Source of the DNA: a virus
Virus record (IMG/VR): IMGVR_UViG_3300020201_000005
Coordinates: 1 to 37,070 of that record
Reading direction: 5' to 3' (one strand)
Length of the DNA stretch: 37,070 nt
Below, piece by piece: positions 30,336-36,970 of the stretch. The notes under the pieces were generated by a model. It saw only the letters and a list, made by a program, of their open reading frames with translations. It did not search any database and had not been told where the DNA came from. The translations under genes were made by a program, and so were the position numbers. Numbering within the stretch: position 1 is the first letter of the stretch; the number at the start of each line of letters is the position of its first letter.

Positions 30336-30566
30336 ATGAGACGCTTACGGCAAATGAGCCGCGTGGATGCAGCGGCGGCGCTCGACCACGCCACGCTGTT
30401 GGATGGCCGTCACGAAAGCATCATGACGCTGCCGGATGGACGGCGCGCGATCCGCATGTATGCGTCCGGCGGCGCGCTGGTCGCGGAGGGCGAAGCGGAA
30501 GACTTGGCGTCCGCATTGGAGTTCATCCGCCACGAGTGGGAGCAGCGCGGATTTCAACAGCGTTGA
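30336..30566 (+). CDS. Hypothetical protein, 76 aa
   Basis: Good ribosome-binding site (AAGGAGG 4 nt before ATG). The sequence has a helical N-terminus (MSRVDAAAALDHATLLDG) and EGEAEDLASALEFIRHEWE. It resembles small early-phage proteins of unknown role. Confidence 0.6.
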   Translation: MRRLRQMSRVDAAAALDHATLLDGRHESIMTLPDGRRAIRMYASGGALVAEGEAEDLASALEFIRHEWEQRGFQQR

Positions 30567-30693
30567 TGGTCAAATAGGGAAAAAGAACATGGACCAGCAT
30601 TTTGAAACTGGATGGGTGAAGCTCTGGACAGCATCGGGCGCGTTGGTGACGCTGCCGGTCGCTGCCCGTCAGCGACCGACGCGGAGGATCGAA

Positions 30694-31092
30694 ATGTCGA
30701 AGCAAATCACGATCACGTTGCCCTATCCGCCTTCGGCCAATCGACTGTGGTCGAACGGCGCGAACGGCAGAAAATACAAGACCACAGAGTACTTGTCGTT
30801 TGAATCGAAGGCGCAGCTCGAGATCGCCGGTTTTATCGACAAGACGCTGAGCGGCGATTTATCGGTCACGCTGCGGATCTACCGTCCGCGGCGAACCGGC
30901 GATCTCGACAATCGCGTGAAAGCGACGCTGGACGTTATGCAAGGTATGATCTACAACGACGACTCGCAGATCGTCGAACTGCATTTGTACCGTCTCGACG
31001 ACAAGCTGAATCCACGTGTTGAAGTCAACGTTTGTGAATTGCCGCACGCGCGTGAGATCGTGAGCCTGTCTGGAGTGAAAGGTCGGCGATGA
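30694..31092 (+). CDS. rusA: RusA-like Holliday junction resolvase, 132 aa
   Basis: Dimeric nuclease that cuts four-way DNA junctions. The family signature is clear: YPPSANRLWSNGANGRKYKTT near the N-terminus and the catalytic Asp cluster DLDNRVKATLDVMQGMIYNDDSQIVELHLYRLD. Size matches the family (about 120-140 aa). ATG 30694 is chosen because GGAGG lies 6-7 nt upstream. An in-frame ATG at 30589 would add 35 residues lacking any family features. It is coupled to the initiator gene (4-bp overlap). Confidence 0.88.
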   Translation: MSKQITITLPYPPSANRLWSNGANGRKYKTTEYLSFESKAQLEIAGFIDKTLSGDLSVTLRIYRPRRTGDLDNRVKATLDVMQGMIYNDDSQIVELHLYRLDDKLNPRVEVNVCELPHAREIVSLSGVKGRR

Positions 31093-32108
31093 CCAGCCAT
31101 CTACCAAACTCGTTCCAATATCCGAATGTCTATGTCGATCGTGCTATGGCTTATTTGACCGAGCCGGAGCTGCGCGTCCTGATGTTTACCGTCAGGCATA
31201 TTTTCGGTTGGCAGGATCGCATTGACGCGCGCACTGCCAAGATCAGCCTCAGCATGTACGAAAAAGGTTACGTCTCGAAAAACGGTATGGCTTTTGGAGG
31301 CTGCGGCCTCTCACGACCATCGATCGTCAAGGCGCTGAACAGCCTCGTTGAACTCGGTTTCGTGGAACGCTTTGGTTCGCCAACTGCGAGTGGTCAAAAC
31401 TGGCGCATACCGACCAGCGAACCACGCTGGCAAATCCTCGAATCCCGTGCCGGAACTGGTAAACGCCGTTTACTAGCGCTGGTAAACGGCGTTTACCAGT
31501 CAGACGAAACCCGGTTAACGGCGTTTACTAGCGCTGGTAAACGCCGTTTACCCAAACAAACCCATATACAAACACAAAAAGAGATCAAAGAAGATCAGTC
31601 CGCTAAAGCGGACGCTGCACCTGCGCATTCAAAGAAAAAAAATGAAGCTGCAAGCAAACCGGCGATACCGCTGCTGATCAAAGCGTGGCTCGACGCGCTG
31701 CCCGGCGGCGCCCCTGTGCGTTCGCCGTATGCGAACAAGACGATTCGCGCCGCAGCCGACACACTCGCCCAGCGTGGGATTACCGAAGAGCAGATCGCCC
31801 GCTACACGCGGCAGCTTGCTTCACAAGATTTTTGGCACGCAAAAGTCGTGCCATTTGTATACATGGCTGACAACATCGGCGCATGGTTGGCGGTGCAGCC
31901 GTCATATGCGTCCGCGCCTGCAATCGTCAGCGATACAACCGTCAGCGATACAACCGTCAGCGATACAACCGTCAGCGATACAACCGTCAGCGACGAGGAT
32001 TGGGCGGCATTCGACGCGCTGACGGCGGCAGTGGCGTATGACAAATCGTATGCCAAATCGTTGACATACATTCAGGGATCGCGCGAGCAGCGAGGAGGTG
32101 ACCGATGA
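31089..32108 (+). CDS. Lambda-O-like replication initiator with embedded origin, 339 aa
   Basis: The N-terminal winged-helix domain (YPNVYVDRAMAYLTEPELRVLMFTVRHIFGW, then LSRPSIVKALNSLVELGFVERFG) is typical of phage replication proteins of the lambda O and DnaD-like group. After about residue 120 comes a linker whose DNA holds the iterons, then an A-rich segment, and then a C-terminal helical domain (IRAAADTLAQRGITEEQIARYTRQL). The end includes five VSD repeats (SDTTV) from a tandem repeat. It should bind the iterons and help load DnaB. It is coupled to the DnaB gene (ATGA overlap). Confidence 0.85.
   Translation: MTSHLPNSFQYPNVYVDRAMAYLTEPELRVLMFTVRHIFGWQDRIDARTAKISLSMYEKGYVSKNGMAFGGCGLSRPSIVKALNSLVELGFVERFGSPTASGQNWRIPTSEPRWQILESRAGTGKRRLLALVNGVYQSDETRLTAFTSAGKRRLPKQTHIQTQKEIKEDQSAKADAAPAHSKKKNEAASKPAIPLLIKAWLDALPGGAPVRSPYANKTIRAAADTLAQRGITEEQIARYTRQLASQDFWHAKVVPFVYMADNIGAWLAVQPSYASAPAIVSDTTVSDTTVSDTTVSDTTVSDEDWAAFDALTAAVAYDKSYAKSLTYIQGSREQRGGDR
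31459..31551. other. Replication origin iterons, four 15-bp palindromes
   Basis: GTAAACG-C/G-CGTTTAC sites at 31459-31473, 31482-31496, 31514-31528 (one mismatch) and 31537-31551. Spacing 23, 32 and 23 bp, with TAGCGCTG between pairs 1-2 and 3-4. The arrangement inside the initiator gene, in the linker between its domains, matches lambdoid origins, where O binds iterons in its own gene. The perfect CTGGTAAACGGCGTTTACCAG palindrome around site 2 is given as shape, not as proof of binding. Confidence 0.82.
31552..31660. other. A-rich candidate DNA-unwinding element
   Basis: Directly after the iterons the top strand is poor in G and rich in A (about 31556-31597 and 31630-31660, with an 8-A run). 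A perfect hairpin GTCCGC-TAAA-GCGGAC (31598-31613) lies between. This is the usual layout of an AT-rich strand-opening region next to iterons. The assignment is by analogy. Confidence 0.6.
31926..31993 (+). repeat. 15-bp tandem repeat in initiator gene
   Basis: Four exact copies of GTCAGCGATACAACC at 31926-31985 followed by a partial copy. They encode VSDTT and are probably slippage-prone without frame change. Confidence 0.95.
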
Positions 32109-33511
32109 ACGCGCCGAAATTGACAGTTGTCGAACGTCGTCCGCGGATCAGCGATCCGCGTGTGACCGATGTCAATCGTCAGCCGCCGGAAGTGCGTGCG
32201 CTGGCAAAGCCGGACGTGGAAAAAGCGCTGATCGGCGCGGTGTTCCTCGACGCGACGCAGTACCCGCGCGCGGCGCAAATCGTGCAGGCGGGCGATTTTA
32301 GCGATTTTTGGCACGGCATGATCTGGTACGCATTCGAGAGGGTGACGTGCGCGCGGATGCCGGTTGACCTGATCTCAGTCGCTAACGTGTTGTTGGCACA
32401 ACCGGCTTGTCCAGTCGATACGGATGCAATCGATTTTGTATTGGCAAGTTTCGAGTCGTACTGTCGATCCACGCCTGCCAGCGCATCGGCGTGGGCTGAA
32501 ATCGTGCGCGAAGCGGCGCAGCGCGTCCGGCTGATTCGGGCGTGCGAGGTGGTGATCGGCAGCGCAAAGGATGATCGGCTGTCGCTGGCGGAGGTGACAA
32601 CCGCTGCGTGTCGTGAAGTGGCACGGGCGGCTGACGTGCGCGGTCGGCAGCAGACGGTCGAAGAGGGGTTGCGAGTCTTGATCGAGGACATCGAATTCGT
32701 CCAGTCCGGCGGCGCGCTGCCGCTCATACCGACGACGATACCCGCGCTGGACGGGATGATCGGCGGCTTCGCGCATGGCGAAGTGGCGATCCTCGCTGGC
32801 GACAGCGGTATGGGCAAGACGACACTGATGCTGTCGATGATTTCGAGCCAGCTTGCGCGCGGCTTTCCGGTCACATTATTTAGTATCGAGATGGACATGG
32901 CGGAGGTGTTGGCAGCGCTGGTGGCGATTGATACGGGTATCAGTCGCAAAAAGCTGCGCGCGCGCGCGGTCGGACTGGACGAACTTGAGCTAATCAAGGC
33001 GTCGTATGATCGCCTGCGGTCTATGCCGCTGCGCATCGACACGAGCACGCTGCTTAGACCGTCTGATTTGCGGATGCGCTTGTTGGCGCTGAACCTCGAG
33101 GCGGAGGTGGGGGTCGTGTACGTCGATGGACTTTGGAAGATGTCCGGTGACAGTCGCACCTATCCGGACGGCAAGCGGTCAGAGGTTGCCGAAATTTCGG
33201 CGGCTCTGACCGCGATTGCGAAAGACGAGCAAATCGGCGCGCCGCCGCTGGTGGTCACTCATCAGTATAAGGACGAGCCGCGCAATCGCGGCGACAAGCG
33301 TCCGCTGATGCACGACCTTGCGGATTCTTCGGCGGTTCGCCGGGACGCGCAGCTTGTCTTGGGCTTATACAATGACGTGTACTATCATGCGGGGCGCGGG
33401 CGTCCGGCGGGAAACAGCGAACTGCACCTGTTGAAAATGCGCAATGCCGCGCCGCCGCGTGAATGCGTCGTCCTGCGCTATGAAAGGGAACGCTATGATT
33501 TTGGCAAATGA
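32105..33511 (+). CDS. dnaB: DnaB-like replicative helicase, 468 aa
   Basis: Hexameric 5'-3' helicase that unwinds the fork. The N-terminal DnaB domain (EKALIGAVFLDATQYPRAAQIV) is followed by the RecA-like core: Walker A GDSGMGKTT, Walker B VGVVYVDGLW, the His/Gln switch region VVTHQYKDEPRNRGDKR and the arginine-rich end LRYERERYDFGK. Full length for the family. It follows the initiator with ATGA overlap, as in many phages where the initiator loads it. Confidence 0.95.
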   Translation: MNAPKLTVVERRPRISDPRVTDVNRQPPEVRALAKPDVEKALIGAVFLDATQYPRAAQIVQAGDFSDFWHGMIWYAFERVTCARMPVDLISVANVLLAQPACPVDTDAIDFVLASFESYCRSTPASASAWAEIVREAAQRVRLIRACEVVIGSAKDDRLSLAEVTTAACREVARAADVRGRQQTVEEGLRVLIEDIEFVQSGGALPLIPTTIPALDGMIGGFAHGEVAILAGDSGMGKTTLMLSMISSQLARGFPVTLFSIEMDMAEVLAALVAIDTGISRKKLRARAVGLDELELIKASYDRLRSMPLRIDTSTLLRPSDLRMRLLALNLEAEVGVVYVDGLWKMSGDSRTYPDGKRSEVAEISAALTAIAKDEQIGAPPLVVTHQYKDEPRNRGDKRPLMHDLADSSAVRRDAQLVLGLYNDVYYHAGRGRPAGNSELHLLKMRNAAPPRECVVLRYERERYDFGK

Positions 33512-33878
33512 ATTTGCCGAGATGCTGACCAACCATAAATCCACGTTGCGCGGATATATGGACGAGGCGACGCAATACGGCGTCCGCGCCGACGTGGATC
33601 GCGCGGCGCTGAACCTGACGATCGCGTGGGCAGCGTGCCGACGCGGACAAGTCGATTTCGAAGCAATATACCGCGCGCAGGACGACGCGGACGAAGTGAT
33701 GGACGCTGTGGTCTGCGAACGCTGGCGGCGCGTTTGCGAACGCGAACTTGTTAATGCGCTTGTATTGGAGTTCGGCGAACGCGCCACACGCGAACGTATC
33801 GAAGCTGACACGTTCGAGCCGTGGGAAATCGAACGCGCGCTCGCGTCGGCGCGTGCGCAGTCGGGCGGTGCAGCATGA
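33495..33878 (+). CDS. Hypothetical protein, 127 aa
   Basis: ATG 33495 with AAAGGGA about 5 nt upstream overlaps the DnaB end by 17 bp. It is helical and acidic in parts (FAEMLTNHKSTLRGYMDEATQYG, TREHIEA-like ends with EPWEIERALASARAQ). No family recognised. Perhaps a helicase accessory protein by position. Confidence 0.6.
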   Translation: MILANEFAEMLTNHKSTLRGYMDEATQYGVRADVDRAALNLTIAWAACRRGQVDFEAIYRAQDDADEVMDAVVCERWRRVCERELVNALVLEFGERATRERIEADTFEPWEIERALASARAQSGGAA

Positions 33879-34351
33879 GCGCCGCGCCGCAGCGGATTCC
33901 ACTTGCCGACGCGCATCCGGCTGATCTCGTCGCGGCGTTGCTGCCGCTTTTCGCGCCGCCCGCGCCCGAACCGAGCGTGTCATCGACCATCTACGTGCGT
34001 ATGCCCGCCGCGCGCGCGGCGCAGTTGGCATCCGCACGCCGCCTCGCCGCTGAATTCCGCGCACAAGCTGCCGCCAAGCCGCCAGGCGACCTGCAGCTGG
34101 CAAAGGCGCGGCTGTTCGAAAACGGCGGCTACCAACCGGAAGATATCGTCGAGCACGCCGCAGCGTTGCGCGCCATCGCGCGGGCGCTCCGGCTCATGGC
34201 TGCCGCAGTGTCCGACGAGGATGAGGCATTTACGCAGTCGCTCGTGCCGAGCTACAGCGAGCGCAAATATCTGCGCGCGCAGGCGACACAGAAGATGCGG
34301 GCGGCAAGCACTTGCGCAAGTGCCGCAGCCAGCGAGGACACGGTATCATGA
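33875..34351 (+). CDS. Hypothetical protein, 158 aa
   Basis: Starts by ATGA overlap at 33875. An Ala/Pro-rich N-terminal part is followed by helices (LAAEFRAQAAAKPPGDLQLAK, DIVEHAAALRAIARALRLMAA). No family recognised. Part of the early operon. Confidence 0.55.
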   Translation: MSAAPQRIPLADAHPADLVAALLPLFAPPAPEPSVSSTIYVRMPAARAAQLASARRLAAEFRAQAAAKPPGDLQLAKARLFENGGYQPEDIVEHAAALRAIARALRLMAAAVSDEDEAFTQSLVPSYSERKYLRAQATQKMRAASTCASAAASEDTVS

Positions 34352-35370
34352 CGACGATCACAATCAAAGATTTGTCCGCACAGGTGGACATCGCGCGGAT
34401 CGAGACCGACGCGCGCGTCGTCTGGGAACGGCAATCCATGCGTCGGATGCGTCTAGAACAGTCCGTCGTCCGATTGCTGCCGCTGGCGGTCATTGTCATG
34501 GCGTTGGCATTCTACCTTTTGTCCGCGCCGCACACGGCGCACATACTCGATTTGATCACGCCGGGCTGGGGGTGGGTTGCGCCAGTTGGGTTCGAACTCG
34601 GCGTGATCGGCGTCGCGGCGTTCCGCGAAGCCGGCTATCGTACTTGGCTGACGATCCTGCTGCTTGGCGTCCTGCTCAGCATGGCAACATTGGTCAACGT
34701 GATCGGCGGCTTCATGATGGTGATCGAACGTAGTGCCGCTGCGGATGTCTCGAGTCTGAATTTCGAGGCGCTGCTATCCCAATTTGGCGTGCTGCCCGCT
34801 GCCTACCAAGCCGCGTTGTTCATCGTGATACCGATAGGCGTCACGATCCCGCTTGCCGGCTGGTTAACTGGCGAAATCCTGATCAAGCTGGCAATGGGAA
34901 AGATCGTCTTGCAGCGCGAGGACACCGAAAAACGATGGATGCGTGAATCATCATCTGTCATGCGCAAGGCGCTGCTGCAAGCCGCACTTGCGCTCGGCGC
35001 CGGCGTGACGACGGCAGGCAAATGGTCGGATTCAGTGGCAGGTCAATTATACGCCGACGAAGGACAGTCCTTGCTTGTCCCCGATAGTCCGCGCGTCCTC
35101 TCAGTCCCGCAAGTCCCCGCGCATGTCGCGTCCGTCGTCCCTCAAAAGGACGCAAGCGACATCGAGGACACTGGACAGTCCGTCCCCGACCTCGATAAAG
35201 CCGCGGTGCTGCTGTGGCTGCGCGCGCAGCCCAACGGCATCATGCTGATGACGGCTGAGGACATCTGCCGACGCTACACTTTGGACATCTTCGCCGTCGC
35301 TGATGGTCGTGGGTATAAGACTGTCCAGCGCGCGCGCCGCGAACTGCTGCTAGAGCGCGCGCAGCCATGA
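34348..35370 (+). CDS. Multi-pass membrane protein with winged-helix-like C-terminus, 340 aa
   Basis: Four hydrophobic spans at about residues 41-59, 75-93, 99-126 and 154-178 (LLPLAVIVMALAFYLL, WGWVAPVGFELGVIGVAAF, WLTILLLGVLLSMATLVNVIGG, ALFIVIPIGVTIPLAGW). The C-terminal 60 residues (DLDKAAVLLWLRAQPNGIML, TAEDICRRYTLDIFAVADGR, YKTVQRARRELL) have winged-helix character. Such a layout, membrane anchor plus DNA-binding tail, is rare for phage. It may sense or tether DNA to the membrane. ATG 34348 overlaps the previous stop. Confidence 0.65.
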   Translation: MTTITIKDLSAQVDIARIETDARVVWERQSMRRMRLEQSVVRLLPLAVIVMALAFYLLSAPHTAHILDLITPGWGWVAPVGFELGVIGVAAFREAGYRTWLTILLLGVLLSMATLVNVIGGFMMVIERSAAADVSSLNFEALLSQFGVLPAAYQAALFIVIPIGVTIPLAGWLTGEILIKLAMGKIVLQREDTEKRWMRESSSVMRKALLQAALALGAGVTTAGKWSDSVAGQLYADEGQSLLVPDSPRVLSVPQVPAHVASVVPQKDASDIEDTGQSVPDLDKAAVLLWLRAQPNGIMLMTAEDICRRYTLDIFAVADGRGYKTVQRARRELLLERAQP

Positions 35371-35597
35371 CCGAACGCAAGCCGCAAATGCGTTTCAAGG
35401 TGCTCGCGTACATCCGCACGTACACGACCGCGAATGCTTGCGCGCCGACGCATGACGAGATCGCGCATCATTTTAGGTGTTCGCGCGGTCGTGTCGCAAC
35501 GCTGATTGCGGAACTGCGCTGGTTCGGCTTGCTGGAGCCGGCAACGCGCAAATGGCGCGCGCTGAAGCTCACAAAATACGCCGAGCAAAAATCGTGA
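35367..35597 (+). CDS. LexA-like winged-helix DNA-binding protein, 76 aa
   Basis: RFKVLAYIRTYTTANACAPTHDEIAHHFRCSRGRVATLIAELRWFGLLE resembles the LexA N-terminal winged helix, with no peptidase domain. Small size suggests a regulator that may work as a dimer. The start overlaps the previous stop (ATGA) and its own stop overlaps the next start (TGATG). Confidence 0.75.
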   Translation: MTERKPQMRFKVLAYIRTYTTANACAPTHDEIAHHFRCSRGRVATLIAELRWFGLLEPATRKWRALKLTKYAEQKS

Positions 35598-36190
35598 TGA
35601 AAGTCGAGGAACTGAGCGCAGCCTTTCGCGCAGCCTGCGCGCTGCGTGGCATCGACCTTGAGCGCGGCGCGACGGAGTACCAGGCCTGCAATGCGAAGTC
35701 GGCGCTCCAACGCCGCCGCTACTGGCAGGATCGGGAACGGGAAGGCACGACGCCGGATTGGTGGCATCGGCTCAAAAATGCCAACTCGCGACTGCCGCGA
35801 GATAAATCGTCTGAAAAGGTCAAGGCGCGCTGCTACTATGGCGCGCCAAAGACCAGCCTCGAGAGCATTGCGCTGGAGCGGATTCAGCGCGCCATGTGGA
35901 TGCATTGGCGCGTCCGGCGCTATGGTCGCGCGTGCCTGACACGGCGCGAATACGACGCGCTGGTCGCGTCTGCCGATTTGCGCCGCGAGTCCGATCATAG
36001 CGCCGGGTCGGACAACCAATCGCAGCGCGCGATTGCCAAGCAGCTCGGCATCTCGCAGCCGCGCGTGAGCCAGCTGCTCGCCAACGCCGACCGCGCAATG
36101 CTGTATTTCGAAGAAACCGGCGTCGATGCGCGCTGGATCACGTTCGGCGCGTTTTTACGCTTGGTCGCCCCAGTCGAGACCGACCGCTGA
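35597..36190 (+). CDS. Sigma-region-4-like HTH protein, 197 aa
   Basis: The C-terminal part (LTRREYDALVASADLRRE and QSQRAIAKQLGISQPRVSQLLANADRAM, about residues 117-170) has the ...IAKQLGISQPRVSQLL... helix-turn-helix of sigma-70 region 4 and related factors. The N-terminal helices (about residues 1-100) are not a recognised sigma domain. It may act as a late-gene activator. ATG 35597 overlaps the previous stop. Its last 20 codons are duplicated at 729-790 together with the following promoter. Confidence 0.65.
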   Translation: MKVEELSAAFRAACALRGIDLERGATEYQACNAKSALQRRRYWQDREREGTTPDWWHRLKNANSRLPRDKSSEKVKARCYYGAPKTSLESIALERIQRAMWMHWRVRRYGRACLTRREYDALVASADLRRESDHSAGSDNQSQRAIAKQLGISQPRVSQLLANADRAMLYFEETGVDARWITFGAFLRLVAPVETDR

Positions 36191-36205
36191 TTGCGCAGTT
36201 GCTGG

Positions 36206-36234
36206 GCGCATCTGGTAAACTTTTCCAGATGCGC
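36206..36234. promoter_or_regulatory. Palindrome (operator candidate), copy 2
   Basis: GCGCATCTGG (36206-36215), TAAACTTTT, CCAGATGCGC (36225-36234), identical to the palindrome at 807-835. It begins 15 bp after the stop of the sigma-like gene and ends 26 bp before the -35 box at 36261. It could bind a regulator or, on RNA, act as a hairpin after the gene. The copy inside the parB-like gene favours DNA binding. Confidence 0.6.
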
Positions 36235-36260
36235 AGCTTGGGAACATATAATTTTCGGCA

Positions 36261-36289
36261 TTGACACAACGAATACAATCTGCTATACT
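36261..36289 (+). promoter_or_regulatory. Strong sigma-70 promoter, copy 2
   Basis: TTGACA (36261-36266), 17-bp spacer, TATACT (36284-36289) with TGC before the -10. Start expected near 36296. It drives the two small genes at 36368 and 36698 and then the duplicated scaffold fragment across the join. Confidence 0.85.
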
Positions 36290-36314
36290 TCTTTTATTCA
36301 CAGGCAACAAAACC

Positions 36315-36345
36315 GCGCGTCCGGTGACTGAAACACCGGACGCGC
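36315..36345 (+). promoter_or_regulatory. 12-bp leader hairpin
   Basis: GCGCGTCCGGTG (36315-36326), loop of 7, CACCGGACGCGC (36334-36345): a perfect 12-bp stem about 20 nt after the transcription start and 9 nt before AAGGAG of the gene at 36368. No T-run follows. It may protect the 5' end or attenuate transcription. Confidence 0.6.
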
Positions 36346-36367
36346 AAATAACCAAGGAGATTACATT

Positions 36368-36649
36368 ATGACATTAAATATCTTTGGGGTACACCTCCAA
36401 ATCACCCGCGCAACGAGTTTCGCGCTGCCCATTGGCGCGCTGCCCATTGGCGCTCATGTCACTTTCGTGTCGGTTCGGCGCAATCGCGCCAATGGTCAGC
36501 GCGAGAGCTTGGTGTTTACGGGGAGGGTGGTCGATTGCGACGCCACCCCAGACAGTTGGGGCGACGCCTACGCGCGCGTCGCCTACACAGAGTTCGCCGG
36601 GGCGACGGCGATCATGTGGCTCAACGTAGCCGACCTGACCGAACTCTAA
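36368..36649 (+). CDS. Small beta-rich protein, 93 aa
   Basis: It has a near-consensus ribosome-binding site (AAGGAGATTACATT-ATG). The N-terminus has a 5-residue tandem repeat (ALPIG twice, 15 bp in DNA). The rest is strand-rich (AHVTFVSVRRN, YARVAYTEFAGATAIMWLNV). No family recognised. First gene after the second copy of the strong promoter. Confidence 0.65.
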   Translation: MTLNIFGVHLQITRATSFALPIGALPIGAHVTFVSVRRNRANGQRESLVFTGRVVDCDATPDSWGDAYARVAYTEFAGATAIMWLNVADLTEL

Positions 36650-36658
36650 GCGTCAGCC

Positions 36659-36681
36659 GGGGGCGGCATCGAGTCGCCCCC
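36659..36681 (+). promoter_or_regulatory. Hairpin between the two small genes
   Basis: GGGGGCG (36659-36665), loop of 9, CGCCCCC (36675-36681): a perfect 7-bp stem 9 nt after the stop of the first small gene and a few nt before AAGGA of the next. No T-run follows, so it is not a strong terminator. It may limit coupling between the two genes. Confidence 0.55.
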
Positions 36682-36697
36682 ATACAAGGAAAAACCC

Positions 36698-36883
36698 ATG
36701 AACGCGACCGCAGACCTGACGACCGAAGCCCGCCGCCTGTTCGCTGCGGGCGAAAACGAAGCCGGACGCTACGCGCTGGTCGAGGCGCTGGCGCACTTTA
36801 TGTCCATGTACCAGCGCGGCGCCAGCGCCGCCGACCTCGCCACATCAATTGTCCGCGCGTGCCGTGCAGCGAATTGTGGGTAG
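36698..36883 (+). CDS. Small protein with end replaced by repeat DNA, 61 aa
   Basis: The N-terminal 48 residues (MNATADLTTEARRLFAAGENEA, VEALAHFMSMYQRGASAADL) form a plausible helical protein. Its final residues (SIVRACRAANCG) are encoded by the inverted repeat (from 36841), so the original C-terminus has been lost or replaced. AAGGA lies about 8 nt before the ATG. Function unknown. Confidence 0.5.
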   Translation: MNATADLTTEARRLFAAGENEAGRYALVEALAHFMSMYQRGASAADLATSIVRACRAANCG

Positions 36884-36970
36884 GAGAGTAACTTTGGAAG
36901 ACAATCCCCGCGCCAAGTACAGCGGTGCAATTCCGCACGCGGTCATACGCAACGCCGGCGGTTGACGGCG
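36841..36970 (+). repeat. Long inverted repeat, arm A (part before the join)
   Basis: This copies the end of the minor head gene and the spacer before scaffold (22576-22733, opposite strand). Relative to that copy, 27 bp are missing between two near-identical 12-mers (TCAATTGTCCGC and TCAATCGTCCGC), the signature of slippage or recombination between short direct repeats. Upstream of 36841 the two copies are unrelated. Confidence 0.9.

Larger units (their letters stand above)
36128..36320 (+). repeat. Promoter-bearing direct repeat, right (parent) copy
   Basis: This copy contains the intact 3' end of the sigma-like gene, so it is the likely source of the copy at 729-920. Both copies are in the same orientation, about 1.6 kb apart across the join, so recombination between them would delete the whole mosaic region. 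Confidence 0.95.

Noticed and set aside
31459-31551. Palindromes read as rho-independent terminators
   Set aside because: They lie inside a coding region, none is followed by a T-run, and four evenly spaced copies fit iterons better.
36206-36234. Palindrome as the terminator of the sigma-like gene
   Set aside because: No T-run follows, and the same core occurs inside the parB-like coding sequence, which favours a binding site. Termination activity is not excluded.
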